DNA of 56,539 nucleotides from Thiomargarita sp. (GCA_020721045.1 DYNN01000009.1:1-56539); one strand, 5' to 3'. Counted from the first letter of the stretch, positions 37,001-46,147 are shown. Numbers and translations: made by a program. Notes: a model not told the origin generated them from the letters alone.

Positions 37001-40000
37001 TTCGTTGATCAGGTTGGATTGTGTAAATTTCACTTAAGATATGAACAATATGATTAACTTTCTCATTTAATTCTTGATAAGTCAATTGGTTACCATTAAA
37101 TACAATAGCCGATATGTTAGGTGTTTTTGTTACTTGCGCTTCAAATAAACTGACTAAAGTGTCTTTTTTAGGATATTTAATCGTTGTTTGATTAAAAGTA
37201 TGTAAAAGTTGCTGTTTTTCTATCGCTGGAATATAGTCTAACTTAGAAATCGGTTGTTGTATATTATTAGTAATATCAATTAATAAAGCTTTAAAATATT
37301 CGCTCCATCTTACAATTGTTGCCGAATTAAAAAGTTGGGTATTATATTCAAAATTAAGATGTAAAATCCCTAATTGTTCAATTACTTCTAAAATTAAATC
37401 AAAATGTACCGCATCTTTTTTGAGATCATGTAATCTAAAGGTTAAATTTGCTAAATTGAAAACACGTGCGTCTGCTTTTTCGTAAACAAACATCGTATCG
37501 AATAATGCATTACGACTTAAATCTCGAGTTAATTGTAATTTTTCTACAAGTAATTCAAAAGGATAGTCTTGATGCGGGTAATCTTGCAATAGGTTTTGTT
37601 TAACTATTTGTAAAAAATCGCCTACTTTCTGATTTTCGGTCAGTTGGTTGCGAACCGCCATGGTATTAGCGAACATCCCTAACACATTATCAAAGCCCTG
37701 TGGTGGACGACCGCTAGTAGGTATGCCAATGATGAAATCTGTTTGTTCTGTTAGTTTATGCAATAATAATTGATAAACAGCCAATAATAACATATTCATG
37801 GTTAAACCATGTTTTTTTGCCATTTTTTTCAACTGCTTAGTTTCTTCTATTTCTAACTGAGTGTAAAAAATACCGCCTTGAGTTGATAAAGTCGTTGGGC
37901 GTGGATAATCGGTAGGTAATTGCAAAATAGGTAATTCGCCAGCAAATTTAGCCAGCCAATATTGTTCTTGTTGTTGTAATTCAGTTTGTTGTAACGTTTG
38001 CCAAACAACATAATCTGCATAATTTTTGTCTAATTGTTCTAGCGCGTGTCCTTGATACAATTTAAGTAATTCTTGAACAAATACGTTCCATGATAATCCA
38101 TCAATAACAAGATGATGGGTAATAAAAAGTAATAAATAACGTTGTTCAGCTAATTTTACTAAATAAGTCTTGAAAACTGGTGGTTTTGCCAATTCTAGTG
38201 GCTGGTTATAATCACTAATTAACTCGTCTATATCTGTCCCCGGTATTGCTTGCTCTTCCATTAGTTTAAAATCAACTTGTGGATATACACGCTGAATGAG
38301 TTCGCCTTGTTCTAATATTTCAAATCCTGTGCGTAAAATATCATGTCTTTCAATCAATTGAATAAGAGAATTTTCTAAACGTGATGGGTCAATATCTCCT
38401 TCGACAATAAGTGCTTGGGCAATTTGATAAGTATTTTTGTCTTTTTCTAAGGCTTCTAAGATAAATAGACGTTTTTGTGCCGAAGATAATGGATAAGTTC
38501 TAATTACATCGTTTTTTTTTATTTGCGCTTGCGTTTCTTGCCATGCTGCTGTATCGGCTTCTAAAGCAAAACCACCGGCACGTAATTCGGTAATCGTTTC
38601 TTTAACTTTTGCAATTAAAATATTAATATTTTCATCAGTATGTGCTGTAGAAAGGAAACAAATACGCCGTTCCCATGTATAAACGCCTTTTAGTAGCAAT
38701 AAATTAAAAAATAATTCCATCTCAATGGGCTGTAATACTAAACTATAGCGTCCAAAGGATTCAAAACGAAATACGGAGGAGAAGTAATTGATTTTAATCG
38801 CAATATTTTCTTGTTGAAAGAATGCATTCAATGTGTCTGCAAAATAAGCTGTGTGGCGATTAACAGCAGTTTGCAATTCTGCACCTTGTTGTTTCATTTG
38901 TAGTAAACAGGCTTTAGCTACAACCATTGATAACGGGTGTTTACAGAAAGTACCTGCAAAAGCTGTCATCTCGCTGGGCGGATAGGAGTCATCGCCAAAC
39001 TGCCATGTACCACCATCAACAACGTCCATATAACGGCGTTTTCCAGCAACGATACCAATTGGCATTCCGCCGCCTACAATTTTGCCATAAGTCACTACAT
39101 CGGCTTTTATATTAAACCATGCTTGACAACCCCCTGGATGTGGACGAAAACCAGTAAGTACTTCATCAAAAATGAGCGTTATATTCGCTTCTTCTGTAAT
39201 TTGCCGTAATTTTTGCAAAAATGCTTTGGGTTGTAATGCGGGTTTACGACTTTGCACCGGTTCGACTAAAATCGCTGCTAATTCATGACGATACGTATAA
39301 ATTGTTTCTAGTGCGGCATCAGTACCGTAATTTAATACCAACACGTCACTGACCATATTTGGCGTGGTACCCGGCGTGGTTGGAATTGTGCCTTGTTCAG
39401 TGGTTTCCGCCAAAATTCCGTCGAAACTGCCGTGATAAGAACCTGCAAATAATACGATTTTATGTCGTTTAGTTACGGTACGCGCAATGCGCAATGCCAC
39501 CATCACAGCTTCAGAGCCGGTATTACAAAAGGCGACGCGTTCAACACCAGTCAATTCAGTAATCAGTTGGGCAACTTCACCCGCTAAATCGGATTGCGGA
39601 CCTAATTCAAAACCTTTGTTGACTTGTTCAGTAATCGCTTCTCTAATAAAATCGGGGCTATTGCCAAAAAAACTGACGCCATAACCCATACCAATGTCAA
39701 TGTATTCGTTACCATCAATATCCCAGATTTTTGTGCCTCGTGAACGATCATGTACAATTGGATAAATGAGTTCTTTCAGTGAAGTACGAAAATTGAGCGA
39801 ATTGATCCAATCAGCCAAGACAGGACGGTAGTTTTGTGCGTATTGTTTAGATTTTTGCGTCTTTCGATTGTATTTTTCAATAAAGTTGGCAATAAATACT
39901 TTTTGCTGTTCAGTTAATTCGTCCGCTTCAAATTTCATTGCGCGCAAATGGGGACGCGATTTGGTTTCAATTATTGGTGAAGAAATGGGTAACTTAGCCA

Positions 40001-43000
40001 TCGTTTGTGGCGTTGTCGTAGCTATCTGCTTTAATAATTCTAATTGTTGCGTCATTATTTGCAACTGTTGCGCAATCACCTGTTCATAAGCAGAATGATG
40101 TGAAGTTTTATGAATTTGCTCAACTGTTGGTATAGGCTCAGATGAATCACTCACAGTAATGGGTTTAGAAATATGTTCTTGAATATAATCAATAATTTTA
40201 TTAACGGTATCTGTTTTTTGAAAAAACCAGCTGATTTCAAATTGTATATCAAATGTACGTACAATTGCGTGCATCAAACGCGTCAGCATCAGTGAATCAA
40301 AACCTAATTCTAAAAGTGGTGTGTCAATATCATCTGTATTTACTTGAATTTCAGAGACATGTTCTATCAACTTTTGAATTTCGCTTAAAACACTTGGTTG
40401 TTTCATAATTTGCTTTTCTTGAGAAATAATTTTGCTATCTTGCTGATATGTTAGCTGAATATTTGATAAAATATCATTAGTGATAGGATTAGATATGAAT
40501 TGGGTTGCAACTGGTGATAACCAATGTCTTTGCTTTTGAAATGGATAACTGGGTAAAACGACTTTATGCTGTGGATAATCACGCTCAAACGCTTGCCAAT
40601 TGATTTCACAACCTTGTACGTAAAGTTGGGCTAAACTTTGTAATAATGTTGTCCAGTCATTTTGTCCGGTCATTCGTTGTGGGCGCATGTTAAATAAGGA
40701 GTTATTCATGCCTAAACTGGGTAACCATATTCCTTTATTTTTAGGAATACATTGCATACCTAGGCTAATTAGTGTTGAAGTTGCTCCAATTTCTAAAAAT
40801 ATTTCATAACCGGATTCATTGAGTGTTACCATCGAATTATAAAATTGCACTTTTTCGCAAAGATGCTGCACCCAATAATTTGCTGTAGCCATCTCGTCAC
40901 CGGCTAATTTTGCGGTTCGATTCGAGATAATTGGTATTTTAGGTGTAGAAAAATGAATTCCTGTTGCAACTGCCATAAAATCATCTAATATGGGTGTCAT
41001 TAAATGAGAATGGATTGCATGAGAAATTTGCAATAAACGTGCGGGAATATTTTGTTTGGTAAATTCAGTTAATGCCGCTTCTATCGCCGTTTTTTCGCCT
41101 GAAATAACTATATTTTCTGGTGAATTAATGGCTGCAATGGCAATCTGATTGGGATAATAATTAATGATTGCAGTCACTTTTTCTTCACTTGCAACAACTG
41201 CTGCCATGCTACCAAGTGGTGGTAATGCTTGGATTAATCGTCCGCGTGTTACAATTAATTTAAGCCCGTCTTCTAAGCTAAAAATGCCGGCAATACAAGC
41301 TGCTACGTATTCACCTACGCTGTGACCAACGACAATAGCCGGTTTAATACCCCATGATTGCCATAGTTGTGCCAAGGCATATTCAATCGCAAAAATAACG
41401 ACTTGAGTATAATTTGTTTGATGAATGTATTGAGTTGCAATTGTTTCATCATAGAGTAAATCGGTAAGTGAATAGGCTAAATAGGGTTTTAATATTGTGT
41501 CACAACGTTGAATAATTGTTTTAAATAATGGATGAGTTTCATAAAGATCACGTCCCATTTGCGGATATTGTGAGCTTTGACCGGTAAACAAAAAGACGAT
41601 TTTAGGGTTTAATTTGTCCGATTCTGCTTTAAAGTAGATATTTTTTACATTTTCGCCAGCTAAATAGCGCGCTAATTTTTCAGTGGCGGTTTCTTTACTC
41701 TCACTCAAAATTGAGCAACGATAGGGAAAATGGTGTTTACCTATGTTTGCGGTGTAACAAATTTCAGCCCAACTTGCTGAAGTTTCAGATAAAAATTGGT
41801 GATAACGTTGAATATAGGCTGTGAGTGCTGCTTGAGTTTTTGCTGTAATATTTAATAACTGATAGGGGCGTTCAATAATTTTATTTGTTTTATCAACTGA
41901 TTTTGCTATATATTCTTGTAAAATAATATGAGAATTCGTGCCACCAAAGCCAAAAGAACTAACCCCTAAAGTACGATATTTATCTGTTTCAGTTTTCCAT
42001 GGAGTGAGTTGTGTAGGAATTTTGATTGATAAAGTTTCCCAATTAATCCGTGGGTTAGGTTGTTTAAAATGTAATTGTGCAGGAATTTTAGCAAAATTGA
42101 GCATTAATACGGATTTAATCAAACTAGCAATGCCAGCTGCGGGTTCGGCGTGTCCAATATTGGCTTTGACAGAACCTACCCATAAAGGCTTTTCTTGGCT
42201 ATGCGCTTGACCATACACGGCATTAAGTGCATCAATTTCAATAGGATCGCCAATGGGTGTGCCTGTTCCATGTGCTTCAACATAGTCGATTTGATCCGGT
42301 GTGAGTTGTGCGTTTTCTATGGCGGTACGAATGACTTTTTGTTGTGCTAAACCGTTGGGCGCGGTGAATCCGTTGCTTTTGCCATCTTGATTAATTGCGC
42401 TGCCTTTGATGACGGCTAAAACATTGTCATTGTCAGCTAATGCGTCAGATAATCGTTTTAAAACAATGACTCCACATCCTTCGCTGCGTACCAAACCGTC
42501 TGCGCTGGCATCGAAACTTTTGCAATAACCTTCAGGTGAGAGTGCTTGTAATTTGCAAAATCCAATGTGCGCTTCTGGGGATAAAATTAGATTGACACCT
42601 CCAACAAGAACGAGATCAGATTCTTTATTTCTCAAACTGTTACAAGCTAAATGGGTGGCGACTAAGGAAGATGAGCAGGCGGTGTCAATCGCCATATTGG
42701 GTCCTTCAAAGCCGAATAAATAGGCAATACGCCCAGTGGCGGTGCTAAATGCGGTGCCGGTGATAGAGTAGGCATCTATTTTGGTTAAATCGCCTGAACG
42801 CCAGTGTGCCATAGCGTAATCGTAGTTGGATACGCCGATAAAAATGCCTGTTTTGCTGCCTTTAAGACTAAATAAGTCAATTCCGGCGTTTTCTATCGCT
42901 TCCCAACAAGTTTCTAATAGCAAACGTTGTTGTGGATCAAGGCTTTGCACTTCTTTAGGACTGATACCAAAAAACTGATTATCGAAGTCACGAATGTCTT

Positions 43001-43289
43001 CGGTTAAAAAACCGCCTTTTGTTGTGTACATTTTGCCAGCGGCTTGCGGATTATTATCGTAAAATTGTTCTGCATTCCAACGAGTTATAGGTACATCGAT
43101 AATCGCATTTTTGCCTTGAACGAGTAAATCCCAATAACTTTGCGGATCATGAACACCGCCCGGTAAATGGCAGCCCATGCCAATAATGGCAATCTCTTCA
43201 TGCTGTGCATTTTCTAAGGTTGCAATTTTAGTTTGAGCGGCTTTTAAAGCTTTGTAAACTTGTTTTAAGGTATCAGTCGAATTTTGCAT
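34044..43289 (-). CDS. Hybrid PKS-NRPS megasynthase: KS-AT-ACP-AMT-C-A-PCP-E
   Basis: A 3081-aa enzyme. KS: residues about 31-455, Cys205 in DTACSSSL, EAHGTGTPIGDP, NIGHAEPAAG. AT: about 560-870, Ser657 in GHSVGEY, with HAIHS at the specificity site (malonyl-like HAFH, not YASH). ACP: Ser999 in LGFDSL. A glutamate-semialdehyde-type aminotransferase (about 1140-1560) has Lys1403 in YGKIVGGGMPIG. C: HHLVIDG 1725-1731. A: about 2040-2500, with YTSGSTGQPKG near 2195. PCP: Ser2581 in LGGDSIKA. Epimerase: HHLVIDG 2755-2761, EGHGRE, FNYLGEF. The order is that of McyE-, iturin- and mycosubtilin-type enzymes that set a beta-amino group. The substrate code reads DSLLTAEICK, closest to Tyr-type codes as I recall them. 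No ketoreductase, so the beta-keto group can be transaminated directly. Confidence 0.95.
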   Translation of the reverse strand: MQNSTDTLKQVYKALKAAQTKIATLENAQHEEIAIIGMGCHLPGGVHDPQSYWDLLVQGKNAIIDVPITRWNAEQFYDNNPQAAGKMYTTKGGFLTEDIRDFDNQFFGISPKEVQSLDPQQRLLLETCWEAIENAGIDLFSLKGSKTGIFIGVSNYDYAMAHWRSGDLTKIDAYSITGTAFSTATGRIAYLFGFEGPNMAIDTACSSSLVATHLACNSLRNKESDLVLVGGVNLILSPEAHIGFCKLQALSPEGYCKSFDASADGLVRSEGCGVIVLKRLSDALADNDNVLAVIKGSAINQDGKSNGFTAPNGLAQQKVIRTAIENAQLTPDQIDYVEAHGTGTPIGDPIEIDALNAVYGQAHSQEKPLWVGSVKANIGHAEPAAGIASLIKSVLMLNFAKIPAQLHFKQPNPRINWETLSIKIPTQLTPWKTETDKYRTLGVSSFGFGGTNSHIILQEYIAKSVDKTNKIIERPYQLLNITAKTQAALTAYIQRYHQFLSETSASWAEICYTANIGKHHFPYRCSILSESKETATEKLARYLAGENVKNIYFKAESDKLNPKIVFLFTGQSSQYPQMGRDLYETHPLFKTIIQRCDTILKPYLAYSLTDLLYDETIATQYIHQTNYTQVVIFAIEYALAQLWQSWGIKPAIVVGHSVGEYVAACIAGIFSLEDGLKLIVTRGRLIQALPPLGSMAAVVASEEKVTAIINYYPNQIAIAAINSPENIVISGEKTAIEAALTEFTKQNIPARLLQISHAIHSHLMTPILDDFMAVATGIHFSTPKIPIISNRTAKLAGDEMATANYWVQHLCEKVQFYNSMVTLNESGYEIFLEIGATSTLISLGMQCIPKNKGIWLPSLGMNNSLFNMRPQRMTGQNDWTTLLQSLAQLYVQGCEINWQAFERDYPQHKVVLPSYPFQKQRHWLSPVATQFISNPITNDILSNIQLTYQQDSKIISQEKQIMKQPSVLSEIQKLIEHVSEIQVNTDDIDTPLLELGFDSLMLTRLMHAIVRTFDIQFEISWFFQKTDTVNKIIDYIQEHISKPITVSDSSEPIPTVEQIHKTSHHSAYEQVIAQQLQIMTQQLELLKQIATTTPQTMAKLPISSPIIETKSRPHLRAMKFEADELTEQQKVFIANFIEKYNRKTQKSKQYAQNYRPVLADWINSLNFRTSLKELIYPIVHDRSRGTKIWDIDGNEYIDIGMGYGVSFFGNSPDFIREAITEQVNKGFELGPQSDLAGEVAQLITELTGVERVAFCNTGSEAVMVALRIARTVTKRHKIVLFAGSYHGSFDGILAETTEQGTIPTTPGTTPNMVSDVLVLNYGTDAALETIYTYRHELAAILVEPVQSRKPALQPKAFLQKLRQITEEANITLIFDEVLTGFRPHPGGCQAWFNIKADVVTYGKIVGGGMPIGIVAGKRRYMDVVDGGTWQFGDDSYPPSEMTAFAGTFCKHPLSMVVAKACLLQMKQQGAELQTAVNRHTAYFADTLNAFFQQENIAIKINYFSSVFRFESFGRYSLVLQPIEMELFFNLLLLKGVYTWERRICFLSTAHTDENINILIAKVKETITELRAGGFALEADTAAWQETQAQIKKNDVIRTYPLSSAQKRLFILEALEKDKNTYQIAQALIVEGDIDPSRLENSLIQLIERHDILRTGFEILEQGELIQRVYPQVDFKLMEEQAIPGTDIDELISDYNQPLELAKPPVFKTYLVKLAEQRYLLLFITHHLVIDGLSWNVFVQELLKLYQGHALEQLDKNYADYVVWQTLQQTELQQQEQYWLAKFAGELPILQLPTDYPRPTTLSTQGGIFYTQLEIEETKQLKKMAKKHGLTMNMLLLAVYQLLLHKLTEQTDFIIGIPTSGRPPQGFDNVLGMFANTMAVRNQLTENQKVGDFLQIVKQNLLQDYPHQDYPFELLVEKLQLTRDLSRNALFDTMFVYEKADARVFNLANLTFRLHDLKKDAVHFDLILEVIEQLGILHLNFEYNTQLFNSATIVRWSEYFKALLIDITNNIQQPISKLDYIPAIEKQQLLHTFNQTTIKYPKKDTLVSLFEAQVTKTPNISAIVFNGNQLTYQELNEKVNHIVHILSEIYTIQPDQRIALLLPRSDMMIIGILVALKMGGAYVPISIDYPNERILYILQDSDCKLILTEQSVIERLDIEIIKNIPIIDIKQYNHKNSINPKASYNSQNLAYIIYTSGSTGQPKGVLIEHQSAINSITWRINYYNFSNKDRVLQLPAYTFDSAVLDIFTTLLSGACLIIFEQKYHLDIDYLGKLIQSNRVTHFLITPSFYKTLLYEMSCDMNGLRCITVAGDNVNMDLIRLHFKKLPNVTLYNEYGPTENSICSTACRLHSNTQQITIGQPIANNRIYIINKNKQLSPIGIFGEICIAGVGLARGYLNHPELTNEKFITLPIANEEKIYRTGDKGRWLADGTIEFLGRIDDQVKIRGFRIELGEIEKWLVEHELIKQAVIIAKNNQQNILELIAYIIAKQPLSSTILRQYLQTKLPEYMIPSFFVQLDSLPLTAHGKIDKKSLPAPDIADLINDIYQAPRDRLEQTLVEVWEAVLNRKSIGIYDNYFTLGGDSIKAIQLLSRLRKANLTLQIRDIFQHPTIAELKQVVQATQRTIDQSIITGKIPLTAIQTWFFAFFSKHSHFNQSVILSAKPRFDAHIIEQVLQQLQRHHDALRMTYTINHNKIIQENHDVDYKLDFKTNELSTESNIIEDDIIRAQTSINLQQGSLMKAVLFHLADKDQLLIVIHHLVIDGVSWRILLEDFITLYQQISAVKTIELPLKTDSFKSWAEKIQQYSQTERLLQEIIYWKKIQQSTVVSLPTDFNIFTNLYKDTTSLSFQLSSTETTYLLTDTNQAYNTYVDELLLIALVNALQQWCGHSQFLISLEGHGREALFNDIDVTRTVGWFTSTYPVLLELPAIDDFGYKIKFIKEILRNIQNKGIGYNNLCYLTKNENIDLLCNPEISFNYLGEFSKTDNDLFELQVIDATYCIAPNLERPHLLDVESMIIQGQLHLSIHYNPQHYRTTTIQQMLSTYHQALLAIINYCQQKQITELTPADLTYSGLSLDDLDDIFA

Positions 43290-43321
43290 TTTTTATTAAT
43301 TAAATCACAATTATTCCCAAT

Positions 43322-44356
43322 TTAGGGCAAAATGTTTACTTTAACAAATTCTGGAAATTGTTGTATTGCACTTAAGTCGTTTTCAAATAAAATGAGATGT
43401 CCATCGTTGCTAATTTCTTGAAAATGCGCAAATTTATAGGTCATGTACATCATGCGATTGCGATCATTTTGAATTAATTCAGCACACAATTTAACTTGAT
43501 GATGACGGGCTTCATTGCGTAGATGATTAATTAAAATCGTTCCTACGCCACGTGACATCACACGACAGGACATCAGTAGTAATTTAATTGTCCACACAGT
43601 GGGTTGGCGTTCAATCAAAGTTAAACCAATTTTGCCGTAAGTCCCATATTTATCTTCTAAACTGGTAATTAACAATAGATAGTTATCTGAATTAATAAAA
43701 CTCTTTAATTCTTCGTAAGAATAAGTGTAACCAGTTGTATTTAATTGATTAGTTCTAACGGTTAATTCTTCTGCTCGTTGCAAATCATTTTCTTTAGCGG
43801 GTGCTATAGTGAAAATCATCTGTAAGGAGGCTAAAAAACTTTCTTTTGGTCCACTAAACTCTTCTTCTAATTGATTTCTTTTGATATCACTTAAATACAT
43901 TTGTCGCCGATATTTTGAGTCTTCAGTGATAAAATGTGGATTCAATTCAGATAAATTCAATAAATTGGGTAGATCAGTCGCATCAATGCAATACACTTCA
44001 GGTAGAGAAAAGTTAACTTCTTCGCGCTCAAAAGGCTGATCATCGATAAACGCCAGCGTATCTATACCAATGTTGATAGATTTTGCAATAGTTTCAATAG
44101 AATGTGCTTTTGAATTCCAGTTGATTTGTGGATAAAGAAAATAGTCTTGTAAATTGAATTCAGTCAATTTTGCCATTGCTGTGTGATATTCATTTTTACT
44201 GGCAATTGATTGCAAAATACCACGCTGATCTAAAGTTTGAATAATTTCTACTACATTAGGGGACAAAGTGACAGTATCACCTTCTAACAGGGTACCTTGC
44301 CATAGCGTGTTATCTAAGTCCCAAACAACACATTTTATTTTATTTTTTTGTATCAC
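43322..44356 (-). CDS. FkbH-like HAD-IIIC/GNAT protein
   Basis: A 344-aa two-domain protein. Residues 1-150 are a HAD domain (VWDLDNTLWQGT with Asp13 and Asp15, later IDDQPFEREEV); residues 180-340 a GNAT-like domain with RTNQLNTTG and a YGKIGL strand. The family takes 1,3-bisphosphoglycerate, removes phosphate and loads the glyceryl group onto an ACP. Next to the discrete ACP and an acyl-CoA dehydrogenase, this points to a glyceryl- or hydroxymalonyl-ACP building block, as in the FK520 and zwittermicin pathways. The FkbK-like hydroxyacyl dehydrogenase of those pathways is not in the window. Confidence 0.93.
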   Translation of the reverse strand: MIQKNKIKCVVWDLDNTLWQGTLLEGDTVTLSPNVVEIIQTLDQRGILQSIASKNEYHTAMAKLTEFNLQDYFLYPQINWNSKAHSIETIAKSINIGIDTLAFIDDQPFEREEVNFSLPEVYCIDATDLPNLLNLSELNPHFITEDSKYRRQMYLSDIKRNQLEEEFSGPKESFLASLQMIFTIAPAKENDLQRAEELTVRTNQLNTTGYTYSYEELKSFINSDNYLLLITSLEDKYGTYGKIGLTLIERQPTVWTIKLLLMSCRVMSRGVGTILINHLRNEARHHQVKLCAELIQNDRNRMMYMTYKFAHFQEISNDGHLILFENDLSAIQQFPEFVKVNILP

Positions 44357-44384
44357 AATGAATTAATAAGATTTTATAGGGAAA

Positions 44385-45542
44385 TTAGTGATTTTTACGC
44401 ATTTCTCGTAAAAAAGATTGATAACCGTATTTTGCGATAATAATTTGTTGCATTTGACTGCTGCCTTCGATGATTTCCATAATTTTAGCATCACGCAAGT
44501 AGCGTTGCACTGGATATTCATCACTACAACCATTGGCGCCATGAATTTGCACTGCATTATCAGCAATTTTACTAACCATTTGTGAAGCAAAATATTTGGC
44601 GATGGAAGTTTCCATGATCAAAGCTGGATCACCGCTATTTTTCAAACAACCTGCTTGGTAACAGAGTAATCGTGCCGCTTTAATTTGAACGATCATGTCG
44701 GCAATAATATGTTGAATTAGTTGATGATTACTCAAAAAAGTGCCAAATTGTTTTCGATCTTTAGTATAGTGTAGTGAGGCTTCCAAACAAGCCTGCGCTA
44801 AACCAACGCAACCCCAAGCAACGCAATATCGCCCGTGGTCTAAAGCAGTGCCAGCAATATGAGAGAATCCAAAGCCAATTCTACCAACTAAATTTTGTTT
44901 TTGAATCATGCAGTTATCTATAATTAATTCCGCTAACATGGCTGATCGAAAACCCAGTAAGTTATTAATCGGTTTAGTAGAAAAGCCGGCGGTTTTTCTT
45001 TCAACTAAGAATGCGGTAGGTTTGTTGTCACATTGAGCAATAATTAAAAATAAATCAGCAACTTGTCCAAATGAAATCCATTTTTTATGCCCCGTCAATT
45101 GATAATGATCGTCATGTGCAATCGCTACACTTTCAACACTTTTTGCATCACTACCAATATTAGGTTCTGTTAAACCGAAACCGCCGATGATTTCGCCACT
45201 AGCTAATTTTGGTAGCCATTGTTGTTTTTGTTCAGCGCTTCCCCAACGCATAATGCTTTGACACACCATGCCATGTACTGTCAATAGACTCAGAAGTGAT
45301 GCACTGGCACGCCCGATTTGCTCGCATAATAATCCAAAGGTAATTGCTTCCATTTCACCGCCGCCGTACTCTTTGGGAATTATCGCGCCCAAATAGCCTT
45401 GTTGTGCTAGACGTTGGATTAATTCTGGAGGGGTATGTTGTTGTTGATCGTGCAATTTTGCTTGTGGAATTACATATTCTTCGACAAACGTTTTAAAATA
45501 GGTTTGTTGTTCGATTTGTTGTGGTGTTAATTCAATTTGCAT
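44385..45542 (-). CDS. FkbI-like acyl-CoA dehydrogenase of the cluster
   Basis: A 385-aa flavoprotein. FAD-site motifs GGFGLTEPNIGSDA and KKWISFG are present, with Glu359 in IIEGSSQMQQ as the catalytic base. Its length and neighbours (ACP in front, FkbH-like protein behind) fit the FkbI/ZmaE group that oxidises ACP-bound C3 units, rather than fatty acid beta-oxidation. It lies 45 bases behind the ACP gene. Confidence 0.92.
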   Translation of the reverse strand: MQIELTPQQIEQQTYFKTFVEEYVIPQAKLHDQQQHTPPELIQRLAQQGYLGAIIPKEYGGGEMEAITFGLLCEQIGRASASLLSLLTVHGMVCQSIMRWGSAEQKQQWLPKLASGEIIGGFGLTEPNIGSDAKSVESVAIAHDDHYQLTGHKKWISFGQVADLFLIIAQCDNKPTAFLVERKTAGFSTKPINNLLGFRSAMLAELIIDNCMIQKQNLVGRIGFGFSHIAGTALDHGRYCVAWGCVGLAQACLEASLHYTKDRKQFGTFLSNHQLIQHIIADMIVQIKAARLLCYQAGCLKNSGDPALIMETSIAKYFASQMVSKIADNAVQIHGANGCSDEYPVQRYLRDAKIMEIIEGSSQMQQIIIAKYGYQSFLREMRKNH

Positions 45543-45587
45543 GGATTTGCTTTTGATGAAGGAGGGAAATCGCTTACTATAAAGTGT

Positions 45588-45836
45588 TTATGCAGTGGCT
45601 ATTTTACGTGTGATTAAACCAACGATTGCGTTGATAGAATTAAAGTTTTTTAGATCAAGATCGTCATTTTCAACTTTGCAATTAAACTCTTTTTCTACAA
45701 ATAGAACAAGCTGCATAGCAAATAAAGAATTCAATAAACCCGCAGCAAATAAATCTTCATCTGCTTGTATTTCTTCTACTTTGATAAATTTACCTAAGAA
45801 ACTTTTTGTTTTTTCTGTAATTTCGTCAGCAGTCAT
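45588..45836 (-). CDS. Discrete acyl carrier protein (FkbJ/ZmaD-like)
   Basis: An 82-aa carrier protein, first gene of the biosynthetic operon. Ser37 in GLLNSLFAMQLVLFVEKEF is the phosphopantetheine site; the NSLFAMQLV form rather than the DSL form is typical of carriers for glycerate-derived C3 units. It should be loaded by the FkbH-like protein and served by the acyl-CoA dehydrogenase. No phosphopantetheinyl transferase gene is in the window. Confidence 0.93.
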   Translation of the reverse strand: MTADEITEKTKSFLGKFIKVEEIQADEDLFAAGLLNSLFAMQLVLFVEKEFNCKVENDDLDLKNFNSINAIVGLITRKIATA

Positions 45837-45870
45837 AATTTTAGCCTATAAAAATCATTTAACTTTAAAA

Positions 45871-45888
45871 CAGGTAACATTATACCTG
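45871..45888 (-). promoter_or_regulatory. Candidate promoter with operator-like palindrome for the biosynthetic operon
   Basis: On the minus strand the sequence is CAGGTATAATGTTACCTG: a perfect 6-bp inverted repeat (CAGGTA/TACCTG) around 6 bases. A consensus -10 box TATAAT (45879-45884) is embedded in it, 43 bases before the ACP start. A second, overlapping symmetry CATTA...TAATG is also seen. No good -35 box is apparent at 17 bp, which fits an activated or repressed promoter. A repressor bound here would block the -10 box. Confidence 0.5.
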
Positions 45889-45958
45889 ATAATGATGAAT
45901 AATGGAAAATTAACGCTTGTAATCAAGTGATTTATTGAAATTTTTCTGAATTAATCAC

Positions 45959-46147
45959 TCATTTCCATCTTTCTAATTCTGATGAGTCCAAATGTCTCGC
46001 TTCGTTAGGCAGTAATGTAGGAAATCCATTACGAATGGGATAGGCAAGTTTAGCACTTTTGCTAATCAATTCTTGGGCTTCTCTATCATAAATAAGCGTG
46101 CCTTTAGTTATTGGGCATACTAAAATATCAAGCAATTTTCTATCCAT
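45959..46147 (-). CDS. Trm112/YcaR-like zinc-ribbon-type small protein
   Basis: A 62-aa protein of the Trm112/UPF0434 family: [17 protein letters not shown] at the N terminus, [25 protein letters not shown] in the middle. The family aids methyltransferases in eukaryotes and archaea; the bacterial role is unclear. One cysteine of the usual zinc set is seen (CP), as in many bacterial members. I chose the ATG at 46147 to match family length. It is upstream of the biosynthetic operon on the same strand, but 122 bases and a candidate promoter separate them. Confidence 0.88.
   Translation of the reverse strand: MDRKLLDILVCPITKGTLIYDREAQELISKSAKLAYPIRNGFPTLLPNEARHLDSSELERWK

Noticed and set aside
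38927-40089. Plus-strand open frames opposite the aminotransferase and ACP region of the megasynthase
   Set aside because: The minus-strand frame has unbroken domain motifs across the region; the plus-strand frames have no family motifs or ribosome binding sites.
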